24,154 nt of DNA, taken from the NCBI GenBank assembly GCA_964579135.1, contig CAZOFD010000025.1:1-24154 (forward strand), written 5' to 3'. A program made the position numbers and the translations under genes. The notes beneath the pieces are model-generated. The model made no database searches. It worked only from the letters and a program-made list of their open reading frames with translations, and was not told where the DNA came from. Of this stretch, positions 1 through 7,251 are shown piece by piece; positions within the stretch are counted from its first letter, which is position 1, and each line of letters opens with the position of its first letter. This DNA is from CAG-390 sp964579135 (GTDB lineage Bacteria; Bacillota; Clostridia; Oscillospirales; CAG-272).

Positions 1-649
1 CGCGCTTGTGATCCATTGACGAGACCATCGGGACGAGAGTTTTGCCGTCGGTAAAGGCGAGCACGGAGACCTCGGGTCCCTCAAGAAACTCCTCGATTAC
101 CACGCAAGAGCCGCTGTCTCCGAAGACTTTGTCAACCATCATAGATCTGACGGCGTCCTCTGCCTCCGAGGCGTTCTCGGCTATTACAACGCCTTTGCCG
201 AGCGCAAGACCGTCGGCTTTGATGACCAAAGGAAAGCGCTTTGAGCAAGCGACGTACGCAAGCGCCGCGTCGAGCTCGGTAAAGGTCTCGTAAGACGCGG
301 TGGGGATCGAGTATTTCTTCATCAGTGCCTTGGAAAAAGCCTTGCTGCCCTCGATAACGGCAGCCTTTTTGTCCGGACCGAATGCAGGGATCCCGGCGGC
401 GGCAAGCGCGTCGACTGTGCCGAGCACAAGCGGATCGTCGGGCGTTACTATCGCGTAATCAACGTTATTTTTAACGGCGAAATCGACGATCTTTTCGGTC
501 TCTTTTACGCCTATCGGTATACATTCCGCGTCGGCGGCGATCCCGCCGTTGCCGGGGATTGCGTAAACGTGCTCCGCACGCGGATTTTTCTTTACGGCTT
601 TTATAACGGCGTGTTCTCTGCCGCCGGAGCCGATAACGAGAATTTTCAT
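1..649 (-). CDS. purD: Phosphoribosylamine-glycine ligase (GAR synthetase), C-terminus cut by window edge
   Basis: PurD joins phosphoribosylamine and glycine using ATP to give GAR, the second step of de novo purine synthesis in the cytosol. The visible 216 residues start with MKILVIGSGGREHA, the family's dinucleotide-like N-terminal loop, and continue with VIKADGLALGKGVVIA and the SMDHKR segment of the ATP-grasp domain near residues 140-215. The gene runs off the left edge, so about half of the usual roughly 420 residues are missing. It is the last visible gene of the purE-led operon, 81 bases after the AICAR formyltransferase stop. The start at 649 is fixed by the conserved N-terminus. No good Shine-Dalgarno lies directly before it; a GGAAAGGA sits about 30 bases upstream, beyond a small hairpin. 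Identity is very sure. Confidence 0.97.
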   Translation of the reverse strand, partial: MKILVIGSGGREHAVIKAVKKNPRAEHVYAIPGNGGIAADAECIPIGVKETEKIVDFAVKNNVDYAIVTPDDPLVLGTVDALAAAGIPAFGPDKKAAVIEGSKAFSKALMKKYSIPTASYETFTELDAALAYVACSKRFPLVIKADGLALGKGVVIAENASEAEDAVRSMMVDKVFGDSGSCVVIEEFLEGPEVSVLAFTDGKTLVPMVSSMDHKR

Positions 650-664
650 TTCAGATCATACAAC

Positions 665-680
665 GCCGCGCTTGCGCGGC
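665..680 (-). other. Small GC-rich hairpin before purD
   Basis: In the gap between the AICAR formyltransferase and purD, the minus strand has GCCGCG-CAAG-CGCGGC, a perfect six-base-pair stem with a four-base loop. A purine-rich GGAAAGGA lies just 5' of it and the purD ATG lies about 15 bases 3' of it. There is no U-run, so it is not a terminator. It may bring the distant Shine-Dalgarno closer to the start codon, or it may be an mRNA stability element. The structure is seen; the role is a guess. Confidence 0.4.
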
Positions 681-730
681 ATCCTTTCCCGAAGATTTAC
701 GTAAGTTTGGGTGCGCAAACGCCAAAGGGA

Positions 731-1915
731 TCAATGGTGGAAGAGTCTCATACCCGTAAACGCCATACAAATGCCGTGTTTGTTACAGCAATCTATAACG
801 TTATCGTCTCTTATCGAGCCGCCGGGCTCTGCGATATATTTTACACCGCTTTTCGCCGCGCGCTCTATATTGTCGCCGAACGGGAAAAAGGCGTCGGAGC
901 CGAGAGAGACATCCGTTACGGAATCGAGATATTCGCGTGCTTCGGCGGCGGTAAGCGGGTCGGGACGATATGTAAAGTACCTTTGCCAAACGCCCTCGGC
1001 GCAAACGTCCTCTTCGTTTTTGTTTATATAACCGTCGATAACGTTATCTCTGTCGGGGCGAGAGATATCCTCGCGAAAAGGAAGCGCGAGAACTTTGTCG
1101 TGTTGGCGCAAAAACCACGTGTCGGCTTTCGTTCCCGCCAAGCGCGTGCAATGTATACGCGACTGCTGCCCCGCGCCGACGCCTATCGCCTGCCCGTCAA
1201 ACGCGAAGCACACGGAATTCGATTGCGTGTATTTCAGCGTTATAAGGGAGATTATAAGGTCGCGCACGGCGCTCTCGGGCATATTGACGTTCTCCGTAAC
1301 GACGTTGCCGAGCAAGCCCGCGTCAATCTTAAAATTGTTTCTTCCCTGCTCGAACGTTATGCCGTAGATCTCTTTGGTCTCGACGGGAGCGGGAACGTAA
1401 GACGGGTCTATCTTGACTATATTGTAATTACCTTTGCGTTTTGTCTTTAATATTTCAAGCGCTTCGGGGGAATATCCGGGAGCTATAACTCCGTCGGACA
1501 CCTCTCTTTTGATAAGTTTCGCGGTGGTTACGTCGCAAACGTCGGAAAGTGCGACCCAGTCGCCGAAAGAACACATTCTGTCGGTGCCGCGGGCACGGGC
1601 ATAAGCGCAAGCGAGGGGCGAATCGTCAAGTTCGGGAACGTCGTCGACGAAGCAAGCCTTTTTCAGTTTGTCCGAGAGTTTTACGCCGACCGCCGCGGAG
1701 GTCGGGCTGACGTGCTTAAACGAGGTCGCCGCAGGCAAGCCGAGCGCCTCGCGCAGCTCTTTTACAAGTTGCCAGCTGTTAAACGCATCCAAAAGGTTTA
1801 TGTAACCGGGTCTGCCCGAAAGGATCTCGATGGGGAGTTCGCTCCCGTCTTTCATATAGATCTTTGCGGGCTTTTGGTTGGGGTTGCATCCGTATTTCAG
1901 TTCATAGGCGTTCAT
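731..1915 (-). CDS. purH: AICAR formyltransferase, stand-alone (C-terminal half of PurH)
   Basis: This enzyme transfers the formyl group of 10-formyl-tetrahydrofolate to AICAR, giving FAICAR, the ninth step of purine synthesis. At 394 residues it holds only the AICAR transformylase domain of bifunctional PurH. The N-terminal MGS-like IMP cyclohydrolase domain is absent. Residues 1-20 (YELKYGCNPNQ) match the domain start, and K67-H68 in FKHVSPTSAAVG is the catalytic Lys-His pair. The segments GQQSRIHCTRLAG and DAFFPFGDNIE, and the AEPGGSIRDD and MAFTGMRLFHH ends, are all present. The cyclohydrolase activity is supplied by the gene 21 bases upstream (purO type), so both halves sit as neighbours. 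The start has GAGGGAA just upstream. Some authors call this stand-alone form PurV. Confidence 0.95.
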   Translation of the reverse strand: MNAYELKYGCNPNQKPAKIYMKDGSELPIEILSGRPGYINLLDAFNSWQLVKELREALGLPAATSFKHVSPTSAAVGVKLSDKLKKACFVDDVPELDDSPLACAYARARGTDRMCSFGDWVALSDVCDVTTAKLIKREVSDGVIAPGYSPEALEILKTKRKGNYNIVKIDPSYVPAPVETKEIYGITFEQGRNNFKIDAGLLGNVVTENVNMPESAVRDLIISLITLKYTQSNSVCFAFDGQAIGVGAGQQSRIHCTRLAGTKADTWFLRQHDKVLALPFREDISRPDRDNVIDGYINKNEEDVCAEGVWQRYFTYRPDPLTAAEAREYLDSVTDVSLGSDAFFPFGDNIERAAKSGVKYIAEPGGSIRDDNVIDCCNKHGICMAFTGMRLFHH

Positions 1916-1936
1916 ATTATTCCCTCGCTTTTTCGG

Positions 1937-2668
1937 TTATCGGTTGTTTTTGTTGATAATGATCTCGTTCGCTTTGCCGCCGTTAAGTTCGACGGTGCGC
2001 ACAAAGAGCGACACCTTGTTTTCTTCGTTAAGATTGTCCCAAACGATGGCGGCAAGTTCTTCCGCCGTGTTCGGCAAAGCGATCTCCTCGGGTTCTCCGC
2101 AGAAAGACGGGATAGGGTTGCCGTCGCATTTGTAGGTGTGGATAAAATGCCCTATTCCGGCCTCGGCGGCATAGTCGAAGCAGTAGCGACAGCAAACGTT
2201 CGGGCGACCGTTTGCGCTTTTCAGTATCGAAAGCTTGTATGAAAAGTCATTGCCGGTGTAATTGCATATACCGGAGATTCTCGGCGTGTAGTTTGGGCAG
2301 TCCGGCTCGAATTCACGAGTTGCGAGCGCGTCCTCAAAGGCGCGAGCGTTGTTCGGCTCGGCACTCAAACGATCGTAAATCGTGTTCGTTTGGTCGCCGT
2401 TGGTGATTACGTCCGCTTTTCCGTCGGGCGACGCAAGATACGGATTGTAGATTATAAGGCTCGGGTCGGTGAGCTTGCTCTCGTCAAACGCGCGTGTGCG
2501 CATGCCGCCCTTGAAGCGCTCGAACACGCGATTTCTGCTGTTTTCGCTTCTGCCCATAATAAAATACGCGATCATAGCTTTCGAGCCGTCGGCTGATTTG
2601 CCGATAACGATCCCTCTGCCGGGATAAGTATTTTCCGCGAGAAGCTTTGCAAGGTCAAACAATGCCAT
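1937..2668 (-). CDS. purO: IMP cyclohydrolase, archaeal PurO-like family
   Basis: Closes the ring of FAICAR to give IMP, the last step of the pathway. The 243-residue protein is not related to the PurH N-terminal domain. It resembles archaeal PurO and its bacterial relatives (family IMP_cyclohyd). Supporting segments are YPGRGIVIGKSADGS near residue 15, YNPYLAS near 95, VITNGDQTNTIYD near 106, YTPRISG near 146 and HTYKCDGNPIPSF near 195. These parallel the archaeal N-terminal strand, the NPYI, SNGSHTDTI and NTPRI motifs, and the C-terminal STYE motif. It is longer than archaeal PurO (about 200 residues), with insertions and a Cys-rich CCRYC stretch. The start has AAAGGGG seven bases upstream. 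It lies directly between purN and the AICAR formyltransferase, which supports the role. Confidence 0.9.
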   Translation of the reverse strand: MALFDLAKLLAENTYPGRGIVIGKSADGSKAMIAYFIMGRSENSRNRVFERFKGGMRTRAFDESKLTDPSLIIYNPYLASPDGKADVITNGDQTNTIYDRLSAEPNNARAFEDALATREFEPDCPNYTPRISGICNYTGNDFSYKLSILKSANGRPNVCCRYCFDYAAEAGIGHFIHTYKCDGNPIPSFCGEPEEIALPNTAEELAAIVWDNLNEENKVSLFVRTVELNGGKANEIIINKNNR

Positions 2669-2680
2669 ATCGGTACCCCT

Positions 2681-3295
2681 TTATTTTTTATCTTTCAAAA
2701 TGCTTTTTGCCGTTTTTTCCACCGAAAGCGGCAATATCTTCCATTCTGCCTCGCGCATTACCCTTTGCTGCAGGGTCTGCGGTGTGTCGTTTGCGTGTAT
2801 GCGCACGGCTTTTTGCATAATTATTTCGCCGCCGTCCGGTACCTCGTTAACGAAGTGCACCGTGGCGCCGGTCACCTTTACCCCGTATCGGAGCGCCGCT
2901 TCGTGTACGCGCAGCCCGTAAAATCCCGCTCCGCAAAAAGACGGGATCAAAGACGGGTGAACGTTGATTATACGGCGCGGATATCTCGAGGTGAATTTTT
3001 CTCCGAGGATCGCCAAAAAGCCTGCCAAAACGATGACGTCTATATCGTTTTGATCTATAAGGCGCGCTATCTCGTCCTCGAAATCTTCGCGAGCGGCAAA
3101 TTCCGAACGCAATACGGTTGCCGTCGGTATCCCCGCCGCTTCGGCGCGAGTCAAGGCATACGCGTCTTTTTTGTTCGAAATAACGAGCGAGATAACGCCG
3201 CTTTTAATAATGCCGCTTCGCTGTGCGTCTATCAGAGCTTGCAGATTTGTGCCGCCGCCCGAAACGAGAACGGCTATTTTTGCCTTGTTTTTCAT
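2681..3295 (-). CDS. purN: Phosphoribosylglycinamide formyltransferase (GAR transformylase)
   Basis: Transfers a formyl group from 10-formyl-tetrahydrofolate to GAR, the third pathway step. The protein of 204 residues opens with KIAVLVSGGGTNLQALID, the PRPP-moiety binding loop. It carries INVHPSLIPSF with the catalytic Asn and His, then FCGAGFYGLRVHEAAL, and the catalytic Asp in NEVPDGGEII. Length fits the family. I chose the ATG at 3295 because it overlaps the stop of the upstream channel gene as ATGA, the usual sign of translational coupling. A GTG at 3304 would add three residues and cannot be excluded. It is one of two formyl-folate-consuming enzymes in this operon, along with the AICAR formyltransferase. 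Confidence 0.96.
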   Translation of the reverse strand: MKNKAKIAVLVSGGGTNLQALIDAQRSGIIKSGVISLVISNKKDAYALTRAEAAGIPTATVLRSEFAAREDFEDEIARLIDQNDIDVIVLAGFLAILGEKFTSRYPRRIINVHPSLIPSFCGAGFYGLRVHEAALRYGVKVTGATVHFVNEVPDGGEIIMQKAVRIHANDTPQTLQQRVMREAEWKILPLSVEKTAKSILKDKK

Positions 3296-3906
3296 TTTGA
3301 GCACTCGCCGCTTTCTTTTTTATTTGATAAAAGTGCCAAAGATATGCTGCCGGCGGCGTTGCCGAGCAATGCAACACCGGTAAATATCAGGGCGCGATCG
3401 GGTTTTGCGCCGCCGCACGCAAAATAGAACATATCCGCCACCGAATGCTCAAACCCCGAAAGGATGAACACCGGTATACAAACGAGTATGCCGACGACGG
3501 AATTCTTTTTTTTATACGGGTTTACCGCGGCATACATTAGCACGCCGCATAAAAACGCCCTGAAGAACACGGAAGCAAAATCTATCCGCGCTTTGCTCTC
3601 GCAAATCACGACGGCGGCGTCGGCAACGTGCGGCAGAAGCTTCGAAGTGATAAGACCGAACGTAACGGCTCCCGCCGCGTTGCCGACAAGACCGAGCGTA
3701 AGATCCGCGAGCTTATCGCGAGAGGCGTCGAAAACGATATATCCGACCCTGCCCGTGAAAAGCAAAAGCTCCTCGTAACATATCGTGAGCAGCGCAACAG
3801 AAAACAGCAGCGCGCCGACGTATCTGTTCTCGCAGGCGAGGTATACGCAACCTCCGACGGCGACCATCATACCCGCCGCAAAACCTCGTTCGAAGCGCTT
3901 CAGCAT
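3292..3906 (-). CDS. Small formate/nitrite transporter (FocA/NirC) family channel
   Basis: A 204-residue protein with about six hydrophobic helices (roughly 6-27, 31-50, 69-90, 110-129, 137-156, 172-193), the FNT channel topology. Family marks are FAAGMMVAVGG at the start, ELLLFTG near residues 46-52, NAAGA at 76-80, ILSGFEHSVADMF at 148-160 and LLGNAAGS at 181-187. His154 in GFEHSVADM corresponds to the central pore histidine of FocA and NirC. The usual Asn before the fourth-helix constriction appears to be Gly121, and HSVAN has become HSVAD. It is shorter than typical members (about 250-280) because loops and termini are trimmed. It overlaps purM by seven bases and purN by four, so it is co-translated with purine enzymes. 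Formate uptake for formyl-folate synthesis is the likely role by context; the substrate is not proven. Confidence 0.85.
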   Translation of the reverse strand: MLKRFERGFAAGMMVAVGGCVYLACENRYVGALLFSVALLTICYEELLLFTGRVGYIVFDASRDKLADLTLGLVGNAAGAVTFGLITSKLLPHVADAAVVICESKARIDFASVFFRAFLCGVLMYAAVNPYKKKNSVVGILVCIPVFILSGFEHSVADMFYFACGGAKPDRALIFTGVALLGNAAGSISLALLSNKKESGECSK

Positions 3907-4943
3907 ATTTCGATCTTTTCTTCAGATTCGACGATCTCGCCTATTACGTAAGCCGCCTCGCCGGCGTCGTTCAATATCCGAAGCGCCTCTGCGGCATCCT
4001 CGGCGGAGACGACGATGCTCATACCGACGCCCATATTAAACGTATTGAACATATCGCGCTCGCAAATATTGCCTCTTTTTGCGATGAGATCGAATATGGG
4101 AAGCACGCGAACGGAGGCGCGGCTGATCTTTGCGCCGAGCCCCTGCGGGATGCTGCGCGGAATATTCTCGTAGAATCCGCCGCCGGTAATGTGCGAAATG
4201 CCGTGGGGGACGATCTTCTCAAGCAAAGCGCTTACCGCCCTCACGTAGATCTTCGTTGGGGTAAGGAGCGTCTCGCCTATGCTCTTCCCTCCAAGCTCGG
4301 CAAGAGGAGTCTTTATATCGGCGTTTTCGACGTCGAAAACCTTGCGCACGAGCGAAAATCCGTTGGAGTGTACGCCGCTTGACGGAAGTGCGATAACGAC
4401 GTCACCCGCTCTCATATTATTATTGTTTATGATGCGAGATTTGTCGACGACGCCCGTGCAATATCCCGCAAGGTCGTATTCGTCGACAGGGTAAAATCCG
4501 GGCATTTCGGCTGTTTCGCCGCCGATAAGAGCCGCGCCCGCCTGAACGCACCCCTCCGCTACTCCGGCAACGACGTCGGCAATGCGCTCGGGAACGTTTT
4601 TGCCGCAAGCTATATAGTCGAGGAAAAAGAGCGGCTTTGCGCCGACGCAGATAACGTCGTTGACGCACATCGCAACGCAATCTATGCCCACGGTATCGTG
4701 CTTGTCCATAAGGAACGCCAGTTTCAGTTTGGTACCGACGCCGTCGGTGCCGCTTACGAGCACCGGCTTTTCGATCCCGTTAAGGTCGAGTTCGAACAGA
4801 CCGCCGAAACCGCCGACGTCGGAACACACCCCGGGGGTGACGGTGCGCGCAATATGGGATTTCATAAGTTCGACTGCGCGGTAACCAGCCGTGATGTCGA
4901 CTCCCGCCGCGGCGTAACTTGCCGAATTAGATCTGTAATCCAT
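3900..4943 (-). CDS. purM: Phosphoribosylformylglycinamidine cyclo-ligase (AIR synthetase)
   Basis: Converts FGAM to AIR with ATP, the fifth step. The 347-residue protein starts MDYRSNSASYAAAGVDITAG, matching the family N-terminus. It carries SGTDGVGTKLKLA, the ATP-site segment GGETAEMPGFY, the HSNGFSLVRK segment and HITGGGFYENIPR. An open frame continues 53 codons upstream to 5102, but that part overlaps the end of the purF homologue and has no family similarity, so the ATG at 4943 is preferred. A GGAAGG lies about ten bases before it. The 91-base gap to the purF homologue contains two mutually exclusive short hairpins, one of which includes this Shine-Dalgarno. The stop overlaps the channel gene start. 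Confidence 0.97.
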   Translation of the reverse strand: MDYRSNSASYAAAGVDITAGYRAVELMKSHIARTVTPGVCSDVGGFGGLFELDLNGIEKPVLVSGTDGVGTKLKLAFLMDKHDTVGIDCVAMCVNDVICVGAKPLFFLDYIACGKNVPERIADVVAGVAEGCVQAGAALIGGETAEMPGFYPVDEYDLAGYCTGVVDKSRIINNNNMRAGDVVIALPSSGVHSNGFSLVRKVFDVENADIKTPLAELGGKSIGETLLTPTKIYVRAVSALLEKIVPHGISHITGGGFYENIPRSIPQGLGAKISRASVRVLPIFDLIAKRGNICERDMFNTFNMGVGMSIVVSAEDAAEALRILNDAGEAAYVIGEIVESEEKIEIC

Positions 4944-5034
4944 TTTTCTTTTTCCTTCCGATAAAGGAAGATTCCTTTCGTTTATTCGAGTATTAGTACG
5001 TTTGTGTCGTTTGGTGTATGCTTGCGTTGCCGCC

Positions 5035-6459
5035 TTATCCTTTGCCGTTCCAGCAATAGGTGCAAAGTTTACGTTCGTCAATGCCGATCGACTCGACGAC
5101 ACCCTCTACGGATTGAAATTCAAGCGAGGAGAAGCCGAGCTTTCGGCATATCGCGTCGCGCATCTTTTTCCCGCGCTCGGTGGAGGAGTCGCTGTATTCT
5201 TCGATATGGCTCAGCCCCTCTTCGCCCTCGAGCTCGACGATCGTACGCCGCGTTATCAGTTCCATATCGTTCGTGGCTCGCGAAAAGTTCAAATATTTGC
5301 AGCCGTACATTATCGGAGGGCAAGCCGAGCGCATATGGACGGATTTTGCGCCGTTTTCGTAAAGGAAGTCCACCGTTTCCTGCAGTTGCGTTCCGCGAAC
5401 GATGGAATCGTCCACAAACAAAAGATTTTTGCCGTTTATAAGCGATCTTATGGGGATTTGCTTCATATTGGCGATTTTGTTGCGGCTCGATTGATTTTGC
5501 GACATAAAGCTGCGCGACCAAGTCGGCGTGTATTTGATATACGGGCGCGAAAACGGCACGTGACTTTGGTTTGCGTAGCCGATAGCGCAAGGCGTTCCCG
5601 AATCGGGCACACCGCTGACGTAGTCAAGCTCGCAAGCCATCCCGCTTTCCGCGTCGTGCTTGGCGAGTATCTCGCCGCCACGATATCGCGATACCTCGAC
5701 GTTCACCCCCTCGTATTCCGAGGTGGGGTAGCCGAAATATGTCCAAAGGAAGGCGCAGATCTTCATCTCGCCGCGCGGCGGCGAAAGCCTGTGCACACCG
5801 CTTTCGTCTATCTCGACGATCTCCGCCGGACCGAGTTCCGCCTCGTCGGTATACCCGAGCTTTTGATATGCGTGAGATTCGAAGGAGACCGCGTAGCCGT
5901 CGTCCCTTTTACCGATAAGCACGGGCAACCTGCCGAGTCTGTCGCGCGCCGCTATCAGCGTCCCACCGTCTTTGAGGATCAGTATCGACGCGGTGCCGTC
6001 GATAAGTTCCTGAGCGGAGCGTATTCCCTCCGCAAAAGAATCCTTTTGGTTTATCAGTGCCGCAACGAGCTCGGTCGAATTGACCTTGCCGCCCGTCATA
6101 GCGTCGAAATGCCCGCCGACGTCCAAAAGGTAGCGCTCTATCAACTCATCGGAGTTGTTGATCCGCCCGATGATACAGATAGCGTACGTTCCGAGTTTCG
6201 AGCGAATCAAAAGCGGCTGGGGATCCGTATCGCTTATACAGCCGATGGCGGAAGTGCCGCACATCTCGTCGAAAACGTGCTCGAACTTCGTTCTGAACGG
6301 CGAGTTTTCGATATTATGTATCTCGCGCTGCAAACCGCGCTCGGCATCGTAAGCGGCGATTCCGCCGCGCCGCGTGCCGAGATGCGAATGATAATCCGTG
6401 CCGAAAAACACGTCCGTTATAATATTCTCTTTTCCTATTGCTCCGAAAAAACCGCCCAT
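5035..6459 (-). CDS. purF: Amidophosphoribosyltransferase homologue lacking the glutaminase nucleophile
   Basis: True PurF makes phosphoribosylamine from PRPP and glutamine, using an N-terminal Cys freed by Met or propeptide removal. Here the protein begins MGGFFGAIGK, with Gly where Cys belongs. An in-frame TAA lies seven codons before the ATG, so no Cys-bearing propeptide is possible. Other glutaminase positions are also altered: the oxyanion-hole HNGNLTN region reads IIGRINN (97-102), and the Asp of TSDSEIL is Ser128. The phosphoribosyltransferase half looks intact, with the PRPP loop FVDDSIVRGTQ at 348-358 and SGVPDSG at 282-288. Cys235, Cys387, Cys466 and Cys469 match the four Fe-S ligands of Bacillus PurF. 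At 474 residues the length is normal. It may be ammonia-dependent, regulatory, or paired with a complete PurF elsewhere. Second gene of the operon; GGAAAGG lies six bases before the start. Confidence 0.9.
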   Translation of the reverse strand: MGGFFGAIGKENIITDVFFGTDYHSHLGTRRGGIAAYDAERGLQREIHNIENSPFRTKFEHVFDEMCGTSAIGCISDTDPQPLLIRSKLGTYAICIIGRINNSDELIERYLLDVGGHFDAMTGGKVNSTELVAALINQKDSFAEGIRSAQELIDGTASILILKDGGTLIAARDRLGRLPVLIGKRDDGYAVSFESHAYQKLGYTDEAELGPAEIVEIDESGVHRLSPPRGEMKICAFLWTYFGYPTSEYEGVNVEVSRYRGGEILAKHDAESGMACELDYVSGVPDSGTPCAIGYANQSHVPFSRPYIKYTPTWSRSFMSQNQSSRNKIANMKQIPIRSLINGKNLLFVDDSIVRGTQLQETVDFLYENGAKSVHMRSACPPIMYGCKYLNFSRATNDMELITRRTIVELEGEEGLSHIEEYSDSSTERGKKMRDAICRKLGFSSLEFQSVEGVVESIGIDERKLCTYCWNGKG

Positions 6460-6516
6460 TTTTTGCCTTTCCGATGTTTACCGTTTAAGAACGAAACGCC
6501 GCTGCCGACGCACGCG

Positions 6517-7014
6517 TCATTTGTTGAATTTTTCCGAGATCGCCTCGTCCTTTGCCAAAACCGCGAGGGCGTCGCGCTTCCTTTTGTCGTCGAGCTTGCC
6601 GGCTATCTCCGCGTTATCGACCGCGAGAATCTGGAGTGCGAGCAACGCGGCGTTTGCACCACCGTTTACGGCGACCGTCGCTACGGGGATCCCGCTCGGC
6701 ATCTGTACCGTCGAGAGCAGCGCGTCCGTGCCGTCGCCGCCTGCGGAGCGGCACGGTATGCCTATAACGGGCAACGTAGTTCTTGCAGCCAAGGCGCCGG
6801 CAAGGTGAGCCGCCATCCCGGCGGCGGCTATCAGCGCGGCAAAACCGCGCTCGCGTGCCGAAGCGGCAAACTCGCCCGCCTCGTTCGGCGTGCGGTGCGC
6901 GGAATATACGTGTACTTCATACGGCACGCCGAACTCGTCAAGTACAGCCGTCGCCTTTTCTATTATCGGCAGGTCGCTGTCGCTGCCCATAACGATACCA
7001 ATCTTTTTCATCAT
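6517..7014 (-). CDS. purE: 5-(carboxyamino)imidazole ribonucleotide mutase
   Basis: Class I PurE rearranges N5-CAIR to CAIR in the sixth step; class II would carboxylate AIR directly. The 165-residue protein has IGIVMGSDSDLP at the start, VYSAHRTP near residues 38-46 with the catalytic His, and an AAGMAAHLAG loop. The His in that last loop points to class I, which normally needs PurK, not seen here. The ending segments VQMPSGIPVATVAVNGG and NAALLALQIL are typical. Two adjacent ATGs (7014 and 7011) follow a strong GGAGG. The spacing is five bases to the first and eight to the second, so the second may be the true start. It is the first gene after the ZTP riboswitch and terminator, and so leads the purine operon. 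Confidence 0.96.
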   Translation of the reverse strand: MMKKIGIVMGSDSDLPIIEKATAVLDEFGVPYEVHVYSAHRTPNEAGEFAASARERGFAALIAAAGMAAHLAGALAARTTLPVIGIPCRSAGGDGTDALLSTVQMPSGIPVATVAVNGGANAALLALQILAVDNAEIAGKLDDKRKRDALAVLAKDEAISEKFNK

Positions 7015-7102
7015 TCGCTCCTCCGTTCTCGGATGTGTTTCGGTTTGCCCCGTCGCCGCCGCGCCGAGCGTCCGTTTTCGTCTCTCGTGTCAATCGCTTC
7101 GT

Positions 7103-7148
7103 AAGAAAACAAAAAGGCGCACTCATCCCACGCGGAATAAATGTGCCC
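7103..7148 (-). terminator. Riboswitch-controlled intrinsic terminator
   Basis: On the minus strand a long stem forms from GGGCAC (7148-7143) with GTGCGCC (7122-7116, one bulged G). It is stacked on TTATTCC (7140-7134) pairing with GGGATGA (7129-7123), with a GCGT loop and then TTTTTGTTTTC. The 5' arm reuses the last GGGC of the ZTP aptamer core (7148-7145), so aptamer folding and termination exclude one another. This predicts that ligand binding lets transcription read on into purE. Confidence 0.85.
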
Positions 7149-7230
7149 AGACGGTCGGCGAAAGGAGACCTTTCACGTCGGAATTCTGTTCCACTGTGTT
7201 CTCACATCTACCGTCAGTCACAGAATCCCC
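7145..7230 (-). promoter_or_regulatory. ZTP (pfl) riboswitch aptamer
   Basis: The minus-strand leader carries the ZTP riboswitch parts in order. P1 pairs GGGATTCTGT (7229-7220) with ACAGAATTCC (7189-7180), all ten positions paired with one G-U. The conserved GTGACTG follows, then a GACGG strand (7215-7211), a TGTG-AGAA-CACA hairpin (7206-7195) and GTGGAAC. After a linker hairpin GAAAGG-TCT-CCTTTC comes CCGTCTGGGCA, matching the family 3' signature CCGCCUGGGCA. The pseudoknot GACGG with CCGTC is perfectly complementary although both strands differ from the consensus, a compensatory change. ZTP and ZMP accumulate when 10-formyl-tetrahydrofolate is scarce. Placement between a promoter and a terminator before purE fits an on-switch. 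Confidence 0.92.
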
Positions 7231-7251
7231 CTATTCACTTTAACTGCCTAT

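Noticed and set aside
4944..5102. 53-residue N-terminal extension of purM
   Set aside because: It overlaps the purF homologue end, has no PurM similarity, and the conserved PurM N-terminus begins at 4943.
7088..7093. Second TTGACA on the minus strand between the riboswitch terminator and purE
   Set aside because: No -10-like hexamer at suitable distance on the GC-rich side toward purE.
5002..7104. 700-codon open frame on the plus strand opposite the purF homologue and purE
   Set aside because: It lies antisense to two clearly conserved enzymes, has no recognisable domain and is rich in Arg, as frames opposite GC-rich coding DNA are. Long antisense frames recur opposite other genes here.
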